Source: Chloroflexota bacterium
Lineage (GTDB): Bacteria; Chloroflexota; UBA6077
Assembly: GCA_021788565.1 (NCBI GenBank)
Contig: JAJYKO010000059.1
Location: forward strand, 1 to 13,138
DNA: 13,138 bases
Direction: 5' to 3'
Shown one piece after another: positions 5,649 to 13,019 of the stretch; position 1 is the first letter of the stretch; each line of letters starts with the position of its first letter. The translations under genes and the position numbers were made by a program. The notes under the pieces are model-generated. The model was not told where the DNA came from. It saw only the letters and a program-made list of their open reading frames with translations, and ran no database searches.

Positions 5649-6224
5649 CTATACATAGCGCCGTGGGTTGTTCACTACTACTGGAGAGCCATGCTGGTTC
5701 ACGACAATCTTACGGAAGCCATGCCGCTCGATCGTGCCGTAATCGTGCCCAGCGTTAGCTGGGTAGACAAACCAGGCGATCAGATCCTCCCGGGAACTGA
5801 CATTCACCATGCGGTGAGCCCAACGTGGCAGAACGTACAGCATGCGGCCTGGACGAAGTTCCTCCACTGCCCATTCCCCTTCAGGTGTTTCCATAACCAT
5901 CATGCCCTGACCCTTCAGGCAGTAGTAAATCTCTGCGGTGTCGAGGACGGCGTGGAAGTGGCCCTTCGTCATGAAGTACTCATCACCCACCCGGCCGGGG
6001 TGGACCGTAGAGAGACCCGAAGTCATCTCACCAGCGACCTCCGGCCGCTTCACCTCGTAGACTTCATACAGGACCACATCCTCGCGAGCAAGCATGTTTT
6101 CGTACGCACGCCTGTCAGCGTACTGATCTCTCATGGTCGACAGAGTCCGGACGATGTGATTGTCGGACCGGCTCAAGGCTCCCTCGGACAGCAGGAGGTC
6201 GAGGCCGAAGGGGTAGTGTGTCAC
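5649..6224 (-). CDS. pgiA: Cupin-type (archaeal-type) glucose-6-phosphate isomerase
   Basis: This is a 191-aa single-domain cupin that would interconvert glucose 6-phosphate and fructose 6-phosphate in the cytoplasm, or act on a related sugar phosphate. The metal-binding set is intact: H89 and H91 in KGHFHA, E98 in TAEIYY and H137 in WAHR, in the spacing of Pyrococcus-type phosphoglucose isomerase. The YPANAGHDYGTI segment and the N-N-P-R tail are also typical of that family. I chose GTG at 6224-6222: AAGGGAGG lies 7 bases upstream, and the resulting M-T-H-Y-P-F-G aligns with the start of known members. An upstream TTG at 6248 would add 8 residues but has a poor site. It is the last gene of the operon, 31 bases after the zinc dehydrogenase. 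Such isomerases are commonest in Euryarchaeota, so transfer is possible. Confidence 0.88.
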   Translation of the reverse strand: MTHYPFGLDLLLSEGALSRSDNHIVRTLSTMRDQYADRRAYENMLAREDVVLYEVYEVKRPEVAGEMTSGLSTVHPGRVGDEYFMTKGHFHAVLDTAEIYYCLKGQGMMVMETPEGEWAVEELRPGRMLYVLPRWAHRMVNVSSREDLIAWFVYPANAGHDYGTIERHGFRKIVVNQHGSPVVVNNPRRYV

Positions 6225-6255
6225 GCCCAAGCCTCCCTTCCGGAACAAGGTGTCA

Positions 6256-7323
6256 TCAGCCGATCGGCTCCCAGATTCTCGGCTGAAGGGCGATCTTCAG
6301 GGATCGACGGTGTTCCGCTGCGCCGAAGGCCTCCTCGGCCCGTTCGAGCGGATAGCGGGCGCTGATCAGGCTGGAGAGATCCAGCCTGCCGGATCTAACG
6401 ATGCTCGCAGACCGGCGGCAGTCCTCAGTGCTGCAACCGGTGGTACCCGTCACCCGCAGTTCCTTGTAGTGGATCAGGTTGGAATCCAGGTTGATGGTCG
6501 AGCGGTCCTTGGGTAGCCCGCCGAAGAAGTTGATGCGACCTTCCGAAGCGGCTAGCCCCAGCGCTCCCTCTTGGGCTTGTGCGGACGGAGCGGCAACAAT
6601 AACTACATCGGCTCCCCTGCCGCCGCTTTCCTGTGCCACCACCTTCGCCAGATCCTCCTGAGCAGGGTTAATCGTCCGATCAGCTCCGTACCTCGCTGCC
6701 TGGGCCGCCCGCTCCTGGATCATCTCACTGACCAATACCAGGCCGGCACCGTGAAGCTTCGCCAGCAGCAGATGGAGAATCCCTATGGGGCCGGCACCGA
6801 TCACGAGCACCAGATCTCCCGGCCGGATCTGAAGAGCCGCCTGACCACGCAGGACACAGGCGAGGGGTTCGATCAAAGCTGCTGCAGATGGGTCGACCCT
6901 CTCGGCCACGGGTATGACGTTTCCTTGAGAGATGGCCGCCGCCGTGATCCGCATATACTCCGCGAAGCTCCCGTCCATGGTCACCCCGAAGGCCTGATAG
7001 TCAGCACAGAGATTGTGGTGCCCGGCTACACAGTGCGAGCAGCGGCCGCATCCGATGTTAGGGGCAACGAACACTCGCTCGCCAATAGCCAAACCTCGCA
7101 CATGCTTACCAACCTGCACGATTTCGCCGGCAACTTCGTGTCCGGGGATCCTGGTCGTGCCCGCTGGATATTGCCGATGGGCGCCATGCAGTATGCGCAG
7201 ATCGGTCCCACATATCGTGGTAGCTAAAACCTTGAGCAATACCTCGTCGGGGCCTATGTGAGGCACAGGGCGCTCCTCCACCCGCAGCAGCTCGGGACCC
7301 CGATATACTACAGCCAGCATCAT
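6256..7323 (-). CDS. Zinc-dependent alcohol/polyol dehydrogenase (MDR family)
   Basis: A 355-aa medium-chain dehydrogenase of the sorbitol/threonine dehydrogenase type. Catalytic zinc ligands are C38 (CGTD) and H62-E63 (GHE), with E152 in EPLAC. The structural zinc site C92, C95, C98, C106 is complete. The nucleotide fold shows GAGPIG (176-181), and E200 at the end of the second strand suggests NAD rather than NADP. It would oxidise a secondary alcohol of a polyol or sugar to a ketone, or the reverse. The start is one of two adjacent ATGs (7323 or 7320) behind GAGAGGGG. It begins 13 bases after the Gfo/Idh/MocA gene. The substrate is not predictable beyond sugar alcohols and related compounds. 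Confidence 0.9.
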   Translation of the reverse strand: MMLAVVYRGPELLRVEERPVPHIGPDEVLLKVLATTICGTDLRILHGAHRQYPAGTTRIPGHEVAGEIVQVGKHVRGLAIGERVFVAPNIGCGRCSHCVAGHHNLCADYQAFGVTMDGSFAEYMRITAAAISQGNVIPVAERVDPSAAALIEPLACVLRGQAALQIRPGDLVLVIGAGPIGILHLLLAKLHGAGLVLVSEMIQERAAQAARYGADRTINPAQEDLAKVVAQESGGRGADVVIVAAPSAQAQEGALGLAASEGRINFFGGLPKDRSTINLDSNLIHYKELRVTGTTGCSTEDCRRSASIVRSGRLDLSSLISARYPLERAEEAFGAAEHRRSLKIALQPRIWEPIG

Positions 7324-7336
7324 TCCCCTCTCGCCC

Positions 7337-8392
7337 TCAGTTGCCGGTCCTTGCAGACGTGTCCATTACCTCGCTGAGATATACAGGGCGTTCCTCCAAG
7401 AACGATCTGGTAGCCGCCAGCACCCCGGCCACAGCCCATCGGCCTTCTTCCCCACCCACCTTCGGTCGAGTACCCGACTGGATGCAATGGATGAAGTGTT
7501 CCATCTCGTGGATGTACCCCCAGGCAAAGCGCTCGGGCCAGGTGCGGTAGATGGGCGTCACCAAACCGACGTCTCGGTTGTTGCACAGCACCACAGCCTT
7601 GCCTTGCAGATCGCCGATTTGCAGCACCCCTCGCTCACCGACGATCTCAACCCGGGCATCGTAGCCGTATTCGCAGGGACACACTCCGGAGATGCTGCCC
7701 AACCCCCCGCTCTCGAAGCGCAAGTTGACCAGCACGTTGTCGTAGAAAGGCTGAGTCTCTACGCCGAGTTCCGCTCCCTTGAAGTTGGCAACCTCGGTGT
7801 AAACCCGCTCGAAATCGGATCCCATCAACCATCTGACGCAGTCCCAGTCGTGGCTGTTTACCTCAGCCAGCATGCCGTTGGAGGTCTTCAGGTCCCGTGC
7901 CCAAGCGGGCGGCAAGCCGGGACCGTGGGTCAAGGACTTGACCAGCATCGGACGGCCGATCTCCCCTGCCTCAATTCTCTCGAAGGCCGCTGTGAACTCG
8001 GGGTCGAATCGTCGCATGAACCCTAACTGCAGGCGCACGCCGCTGTGATTCACCGCAGCTATCATGGCATCGCATTCGGCCAGGTCCAAGGCCATAGGCT
8101 TCTCACAAAAAACGTGCTTCCCGGCGCCAGCTGCCAGGGTCACCAATGCTCGATGGGTAAAGGTTGGTGTGGTTATCACCACGGCGTCGAAGTCGGCGCC
8201 TTCTAGTGCGGCCTCCAGAGTGGGGAAAAGGGCTTCGACCCCGAAGTGATTGCCCGCAACCCGCCGGGCCTCGACCGATGCGTCAACCAGTGCCACCAGT
8301 TCACTGCCCTTGACGTGACTTGTCAGAGAACGAGCGTGCACCTGCCCCGCTCGTCCGATGCCCACCAGGCAAATCCTCACGGCACTAGACAT
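7337..8392 (-). CDS. Gfo/Idh/MocA-family oxidoreductase, inositol dehydrogenase-like
   Basis: A 351-aa NAD(P)-dependent oxidoreductase. The N-terminal Rossmann fold has GIGRAG (11-16), and D37 at the end of strand 2 favours NAD. The family signature CEKPMAL (96-102) gives the catalytic lysine K98. The C-terminal domain carries GFMRRFDPEF (124-133) and NSHDWD, where H181 is the expected catalytic histidine. The position four residues before it, normally aspartate in inositol dehydrogenases, is E177. Typical substrates are myo- or scyllo-inositol and aldoses or their derivatives. The ATG at 8392 overlaps the kinase stop by 8 bases (ATGTCTAG), and AAGGAGGGG inside the kinase's last codons serves as its binding site, so the two are translationally coupled. 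A TTG three codons upstream is the alternative start. Confidence 0.87.
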   Translation of the reverse strand: MSSAVRICLVGIGRAGQVHARSLTSHVKGSELVALVDASVEARRVAGNHFGVEALFPTLEAALEGADFDAVVITTPTFTHRALVTLAAGAGKHVFCEKPMALDLAECDAMIAAVNHSGVRLQLGFMRRFDPEFTAAFERIEAGEIGRPMLVKSLTHGPGLPPAWARDLKTSNGMLAEVNSHDWDCVRWLMGSDFERVYTEVANFKGAELGVETQPFYDNVLVNLRFESGGLGSISGVCPCEYGYDARVEIVGERGVLQIGDLQGKAVVLCNNRDVGLVTPIYRTWPERFAWGYIHEMEHFIHCIQSGTRPKVGGEEGRWAVAGVLAATRSFLEERPVYLSEVMDTSARTGN

Positions 8393-9923
8393 CCCTTTCA
8401 AACCCCTCCTTCAGCAACTCCTGCCAATTTAGGTACCGTTCCACCAACGGGTGGTAGCGCTCGCTGATATGAGGGTGCGGCGTTATTCGGTTTCCAAACC
8501 TCTCAGCGGTCGCCGCAGCCCTTTCGGCCAGATCGTCGAACAGACCAACAGCGTAGCCGGCGATGAGGGCACTTCCCCAGGTCCCGAGTTCCGGCCTGGC
8601 CAGCCGTTGATAATGAACTCCCAACACGTCCGCTTTGATCTGGTTCCACTCAGCGCTAAGAGCGCCGCCACCGATGACGCGGACCTCGATCGGCTCCACG
8701 TCGGGTACCAACTCCTGCAGTATGTTGAGGTAATGACGATATTCGTAGGCAATGCTCTCCAGGAGCGCTCTTAGGAAGTGGGCCCGCGTGTGCCCCCACG
8801 AGAAACCCAACCAAGTCCCTCGCATAGCTGGCGTTGCCGGACACGAGCGACCGCCCAAATGGGGAGAGAAGATAAGCCCGTCGGCCCCAGGGGGAACATC
8901 AGCCACGGTCTCGGTCATCGCGTCGTACAGGTCGACGCCCGGAGGCTGCGAATGGCTCCCCGATTGGTTGAAGAAGTTGTCTCTAAACCAGCGCAGGGAG
9001 AGGCCTCCACCGGCCACGTAAGCGAGAGGGTGCCACAACCCCGGGACGACGGAGCGCATCACCAGCAGAGCACGGTGTTTCTCGTCCGCCACGAACCGAT
9101 TAGTGCACCCGGCCAGCACCGACGCCGTTCCGGCGGTGTCCAAAAGCATGCCAGGCTGAACAATCCCTGCTCCCAGAGCTCCCGCAGCGGTGTCTCCTGC
9201 ACCGGCCGCGATGGGCGTGCCAATCGTCAGCCCGAAATCCCGGGCTGCGGCGGGTGTCACCTCACCAATCACGTCCCAGGGTCGAACGATCCTCGGCAAC
9301 TTATTGGGGTCGACTCCAAGCAGGTCGCACAGCTCCTGGGACCAGACGCCCTCCCGAGCGTCACATAAGCCCGAGAAATGGAGGAAGGTGTAGTCAATGA
9401 ACGCCTCGTCCCCTGTCAATCCCGCTGCGGCCCCGGCAACGTATCCAGCCGGGGTCACGAACTTGGCGATTCGGCGGTAGCTCTCTGGACGTTCCTCTTT
9501 CCACCACAGGATCTTCGGACCGTGATCGCATGTGGGCGGACACCCGGTAAGCTGGGTGATGAGATTGCCATGCTCGCGATCTATTTGGTCGATGTATGGC
9601 TGGCAACGCATGTCCAGCCACGAGTCGAACGGCGTGGCTGGCTTGAAGTCCTCATCTACCGAGCCGATCCCAGCCATCTGGCTGTCGAAGGCGACGGCAG
9701 CGACCTGCGCAGGGGCGATCCCACTCTCCCCCAGGCATTGCCGCACCACCGCTGCCGCGGAGCGGTAGAAATCATCGTTCTCCTGCTCCACACAGCCCGG
9801 CCGGGGATGGTAGAGAGGCACCTCGGTGCGCGCCTCGGACATGAGAGCTCCGTCCGAGCTGTAAAGCGCGGCCTTTGTGGCAGTGGTTCCCAGGTCCACG
9901 CCGATCAGATACGGTTTCCTCAC
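8385..9923 (-). CDS. FGGY-family carbohydrate kinase, xylulokinase-like
   Basis: A full-length 512-aa sugar kinase that would phosphorylate a ketose, polyol or similar compound with ATP in the cytoplasm. The N-terminal phosphate-binding DLGTTATK lies at 10-17. SWLDMRC (101-107) matches the W-x-D-x-R substrate loop of xylulokinases, the catalytic base is D244 in GAGDTAAG, and a second ATP-binding segment GGGA is at 418-421. It starts with GTG at 9923, which overlaps the stop of the MoaD-like gene (GTGA), and it overlaps the next gene by 8 bases. The substrate is uncertain: xylulose is the nearest named type, but FGGY kinases also act on erythritol, ribulose, fuculose and others, and the neighbours suggest a polyol-derived ketose. 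Confidence 0.9.
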   Translation of the reverse strand: MRKPYLIGVDLGTTATKAALYSSDGALMSEARTEVPLYHPRPGCVEQENDDFYRSAAAVVRQCLGESGIAPAQVAAVAFDSQMAGIGSVDEDFKPATPFDSWLDMRCQPYIDQIDREHGNLITQLTGCPPTCDHGPKILWWKEERPESYRRIAKFVTPAGYVAGAAAGLTGDEAFIDYTFLHFSGLCDAREGVWSQELCDLLGVDPNKLPRIVRPWDVIGEVTPAAARDFGLTIGTPIAAGAGDTAAGALGAGIVQPGMLLDTAGTASVLAGCTNRFVADEKHRALLVMRSVVPGLWHPLAYVAGGGLSLRWFRDNFFNQSGSHSQPPGVDLYDAMTETVADVPPGADGLIFSPHLGGRSCPATPAMRGTWLGFSWGHTRAHFLRALLESIAYEYRHYLNILQELVPDVEPIEVRVIGGGALSAEWNQIKADVLGVHYQRLARPELGTWGSALIAGYAVGLFDDLAERAAATAERFGNRITPHPHISERYHPLVERYLNWQELLKEGFERDV

Positions 9924-10195
9924 CTGGCGATCATCCCACCTATCCCCCCGGTGATCTGTTGGAAGACTGCCACATCGTCCTCTCGTTCAACTGGCCTGTC
10001 GGACGGCCACTGTTGCAGCCCCTTGCCGTTCAGGGTAATGATGATAGCCGCCGAGGTGGGATCATACCCAAGTTCACGCAAACGATCTCGCAAGTCTGCC
10101 ACTGTGAAGCCTTCCGTCAAGGCCACTTCGAGGTTCGGCTCTCCGTCCTGGGGGGCCCGCAGGCCCCCCAGAAGCCTCACCGTGAGCACAGGCAT
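9920..10195 (-). CDS. MoaD/ThiS-like beta-grasp sulfur carrier linked to the AOR
   Basis: A 91-aa ubiquitin-like protein starting at ATG 10195, 2 bases after the AOR stop. MoaD/ThiS proteins carry sulfur as a C-terminal glycyl thiocarboxylate; those next to AOR genes are thought to serve the pterin cofactor that holds tungsten. Visible features are a strand 1-turn-strand 2 start (LTVRLLGGLR), the F-T-V-A-D-L-R-D-R-L helix (30-39) and AIIITLNGKG (50-59). Oddly, the chain does not end at Gly-Gly: VFQQITGG (77-84) matches the normal end, but IGGMIAR follows. Either the tail is removed before activation or this member does not act by thiocarboxylation. The frame is open further upstream inside the AOR gene, without homology. 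Confidence 0.82.
   Translation of the reverse strand: MPVLTVRLLGGLRAPQDGEPNLEVALTEGFTVADLRDRLRELGYDPTSAAIIITLNGKGLQQWPSDRPVEREDDVAVFQQITGGIGGMIAR
10148..10171 (-). promoter_or_regulatory. Perfect 10-bp GC hairpin with UNCG-type loop inside the MoaD-like gene
   Basis: Bases 10148-10157 and 10162-10171 are perfect inverted arms. In the minus-strand transcript they form a 10-bp stem, 9 of 10 pairs being G-C, closed by C(UGCG)G, a member of the very stable cUNCGg tetraloops. It starts 24 bases after the MoaD-like start codon and encodes L-G-G-L-R-A-P-Q. It could slow ribosomes, mark an RNA processing site or set AOR output relative to downstream genes. The structure is plain in the sequence; any role is inferred. 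Confidence 0.5.
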
Positions 10196-10197
10196 GC

Positions 10198-12048
10198 TCA
10201 GGAAGCCGTGCCAGCCGGCGAGAGTATCGGGCTCAACTTCAGCCTCTCCAAGGTCCCGGGCAGTGGCCGTCCTAGCTCGTCCCATCCCCGCAGGCTGTAG
10301 TACTCGTCCAGCATCGCGCCAAGCATCTCTTCGCTGATGTAGTGACCGGCAGCCGGTCCGTCGGGCAGCGGCTCACTCATGCGAGGCGGCAATTTGTCGT
10401 CCGCACGAGTTACCCCCTCTCGCACCAGGATCGATCGCTCCATGTTGGAGATGCGCTCACCAATCGTCATCAACTCATTCGAGAAGTCGTGCCCGGTGAT
10501 GGCCAGCAGAGGTTGCGGCTTGGGGCTGGTGGCGAAACTGTATGCTCCGCGCACCACTGTGCACAGCCCCAAGCTGTCGATGTAGGCACGGTTGTCCTGG
10601 AGCTCGATCACTAGCTTGCCTTTGCCCTCGGTGACATAGCGATCGTACTTGTCGCTCATCAGTTCAGGCGTGACGGTATAGCCCCCCACGTTGTGGCAAG
10701 CCCCCCTCGCCGACGTCGCGTAGGCTAGCCCCATACCGAAAAACCCCCGTGGCTCGTAAGCCGCGAAGGTGAGCCCCTTGACGTGTTGAATGTAGGGGGC
10801 CCACTCGGGTTTCGCGGCGATTATCCCCCGGGCTCCCCCGGCTATGACGGCCCCCAGTCCTCTTCCCTCCCCGATGAACCTGATCATCTCAAGGAGCGCT
10901 TCAGCATCTCCAAAGCGGACATCCAGTCCGTCGTTGTCCTCAGCCGTCACCAGTCCCCGCTCGAACAGCTCCATGACCATGGCTACCAGGTTGCCGGCGG
11001 TGATGGTGTCTATCCCCAGGTCATCGCATAGCTCGTTGGCGGCGATCACAGCGTCCATCTGATTGATTCCGCAGGCGGGCCCCAGCAGCCCGATGGTCTC
11101 ATACTCTGGCCGGGACCTGGAGCCAGCGAACTTGCCCGTCTTGACCTCTGCCACCTGTCCGCAAGCTACCGAGCACCGATAGCAGGCGTAGTTTCGGACG
11201 TAATACTGGTCGTGCAGAGTCTGGGCGTACACTCCCTGAACTTCTTCCGGAGGAGCCCAAGAACTTTGGAAGTTACGTGTCGGCATGCATCCCAGATGAT
11301 TTATTACTTCTACCAACTGAGAGGTGCCCCACTGGCGATGAGCCGCTCGGGAGGTCTTCAAGTTTGCTTTCGCCGCGGCTGCGATCTTCTCGCACTCCTT
11401 GGGGTCGGCCACGGGGATCTGCTGCGTGCCGTGTACAGCCAAGACCTTGAGCCGCTTGGAGGCCAGAACCGTTCCTCCACCACCTCGACCGAAGGCGCGA
11501 CCGTCGTCTACAAAGACCGAGGCGAAGGCAACTCCCCGCTCGGCTGCCGGCCCGACGCTCATGGTAGCCCACCTGCTCCCGGGAAGCCGCTCCAGCAGTT
11601 TCTGGCGGGCTGACATCGGCGTCAGCCCCCGCCAGCCTTCGTTATCGAGGAATCGAACGGTGCCGTCCTCGATAACCACGGAAGTCCAGCAGTCTGAGAC
11701 CCCCTCCACGACGAGACCATCGTATCCAGCCGCGCGGAGCCAAGGGCCAAAATTGCCGCTCGAGTTGGAGCAGAGGTAATGGCCGGTCTCTGGCCCTTTG
11801 GTGGTCATCTGCAATTTGGTGGTGGATACCAATGGCGTACCTGTCATTGGTCCAGCGAAAAAGGCCACCTTGTTCTCTGGAGATTGGGGCTGGACCTCGG
11901 GACCAATTTCGCGCCAGTACCACAAGGCACCCAATCCTCGCCCGCCCAGAAACAGCTGGAAATCTTCAGGGTCGATCCTCTCTGTGAAAAACTCTCGCCG
12001 GCTCAGGTTCACCCTGAGCAGTTTGCCCATGTATCCACCCTCGAACAT
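10198..12048 (-). CDS. aor: Aldehyde:ferredoxin oxidoreductase family protein (tungsten enzyme)
   Basis: A 616-aa protein, matching the usual 600-620. AOR enzymes oxidise aldehydes to carboxylic acids and reduce ferredoxin, using a tungsten bis-pterin and one 4Fe-4S cluster. The N-terminal domain (about 8-210) has the family segments GGRGLG (35-40) and F-A-G-P-M-T-G-T (64-71). Cluster ligands are C289, C292, C296 (CYRCSVAC) and C496 (DSLGLC), and the pterin-contact DDLGIDT lies at 342-348. Likely active-site residues are E315 (EYET) and H452 (ACHN), by comparison with Pyrococcus AOR. ATG 12048 follows AAGGAG by 6 bases. It is the first gene of the operon, directly before a MoaD-like partner. 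The physiological aldehyde is not known; sugar- or polyol-derived aldehydes are suggested by the neighbours. Subfamily (AOR, GOR, WOR) is not resolved. Confidence 0.92.
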   Translation of the reverse strand: MFEGGYMGKLLRVNLSRREFFTERIDPEDFQLFLGGRGLGALWYWREIGPEVQPQSPENKVAFFAGPMTGTPLVSTTKLQMTTKGPETGHYLCSNSSGNFGPWLRAAGYDGLVVEGVSDCWTSVVIEDGTVRFLDNEGWRGLTPMSARQKLLERLPGSRWATMSVGPAAERGVAFASVFVDDGRAFGRGGGGTVLASKRLKVLAVHGTQQIPVADPKECEKIAAAAKANLKTSRAAHRQWGTSQLVEVINHLGCMPTRNFQSSWAPPEEVQGVYAQTLHDQYYVRNYACYRCSVACGQVAEVKTGKFAGSRSRPEYETIGLLGPACGINQMDAVIAANELCDDLGIDTITAGNLVAMVMELFERGLVTAEDNDGLDVRFGDAEALLEMIRFIGEGRGLGAVIAGGARGIIAAKPEWAPYIQHVKGLTFAAYEPRGFFGMGLAYATSARGACHNVGGYTVTPELMSDKYDRYVTEGKGKLVIELQDNRAYIDSLGLCTVVRGAYSFATSPKPQPLLAITGHDFSNELMTIGERISNMERSILVREGVTRADDKLPPRMSEPLPDGPAAGHYISEEMLGAMLDEYYSLRGWDELGRPLPGTLERLKLSPILSPAGTAS

Positions 12049-12076
12049 TCGATTCTCCTTATTCTGCTCGAATCGA
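12049..12076 (-). promoter_or_regulatory. AOR ribosome binding site in the loop of a 7-bp inverted repeat
   Basis: On the minus strand TCGATTC (12076-12070) and GAATCGA (12055-12049) are perfect inverted arms around a 14-base loop that contains most of the AAGGAG site. The second arm ends directly at the AOR start codon. The stem is AT-rich and weak. This could modulate initiation of the first gene of the operon, or be chance. No convincing promoter was found in the remaining bases up to 12198. Confidence 0.35.
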
Positions 12077-12198
12077 TCCGGTCCCGAAGCTGACTAAGCA
12101 ACCTGCAAATAGCTTCTGACACTTCTGCGTCGCGCACGCACTGCCGAGTGATGAGGCCTTATGCTGCGTACTTAGTATTCCGGTGACACCGCACTACT

Positions 12199-12984
12199 TC
12201 AGAGCGCCGAGCGACAAATCTCCAGGATGTCTGAGGCCCTGGCTACGCGCGGCGACAAGGGAACCATGAAGCTGCCGGCGATGATTTCCGAGATCTCGGC
12301 CAGCCTTTCCTCCGTGACTCCGTAGACGGACAGACCTTTCGGCAACCCCACATCCTGGGACAATCGCTCCACTGCCTTCACCGCCATTTCGGCCGCGTCT
12401 CGATCGGACAGTCCCTCGACCCGTTCGCCCAAGGCCAAGGCGATGTCCCGATACTTGAGCACCGCCCCTGGAAGCATGAAATGCATGGCATGGGGAAGAA
12501 CGATAGCGTTGCTAGCCCCGTGAGGCAGGTCATAAACTCCTCCTAACGGGCCCGTTATGGCGTGGACCAAGCAGAGCTTGGTATTGTGGAAGGCCATGCC
12601 GGCCAGCAGGCTGGCTGTGAGCATCCCGTCTCGGGCCTCCTGGTCCTTGCCGTTGTGAACTGCGGCGCGCAGGTGCCGACCCACCAACTGGATGGCCCGC
12701 AGCGCCAGCACTTCCGACCCATGCCAGGCGTTCAGGCTTAGATATGACTCGATAGCGTGGGTCAAGGCATCGAGTCCGGAGTCGCGGGTGGGACTCGGCG
12801 GGAGACTTAGTGTCAACGTCGGATCCAGGAGGGCGACTCGAGGAGCAACATTGGCGCTCCGTAGCCCAATCTTCGTCTTCTGCTGGTGATCGCTCAACAC
12901 GGCCACGTCGGTGATCTCGGCCGCAGTGCCCGCTGTCGTCGGTACGCAGACAACAGGGGCTGCTTGGAACCTCACTTTATCCAT
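12199..12984 (-). pseudogene. Iron-containing alcohol dehydrogenase, lacking its N-terminal part
   Basis: From about 12984 (MDKVRFQAAP) the frame gives roughly 260 residues matching the C-terminal two thirds of group III (iron-dependent) alcohol dehydrogenases: VPTTAGTAAE, a D-P-T-L-T-L-S-L-P-P segment, DALTHAIE with metal ligands D and H, then VHA and LPHGASNAIVLPH with the two further histidines. All four metal ligands are present. The missing 100-115 residues include the G-G-G-S-x-x-D nucleotide-binding part, and none of the three frames upstream supplies it. The frame stays open to 13023 but without homology. Without its nucleotide-binding part it is unlikely to work as a dehydrogenase. 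It points toward the AOR operon, ending 150 bases before it, and may once have been part of the same unit. Confidence 0.75.
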
Positions 12985-13019
12985 TCCTCTGAAAAAGGGG
13001 GTTGGGATGGGTGGCCACA

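Noticed and set aside
10196..10285. 30-codon N-terminal extension of the MoaD-like protein
   Set aside because: It lies inside the AOR gene in another frame; beta-grasp homology begins at ATG 10195, two bases after the AOR stop.
9378..10337. Open + strand frame of 319 codons across the kinase, MoaD-like and AOR genes
   Set aside because: It is antisense to three well-supported genes and has no recognisable domain.
12090..12100. CTGACTAAGCA also occurs at the left IS end (2546-2556), suggesting a second IS end
   Set aside because: An 11-base match is expected by chance in 13 kb, it includes host bases outside the IS, and the similarity stops straight after.
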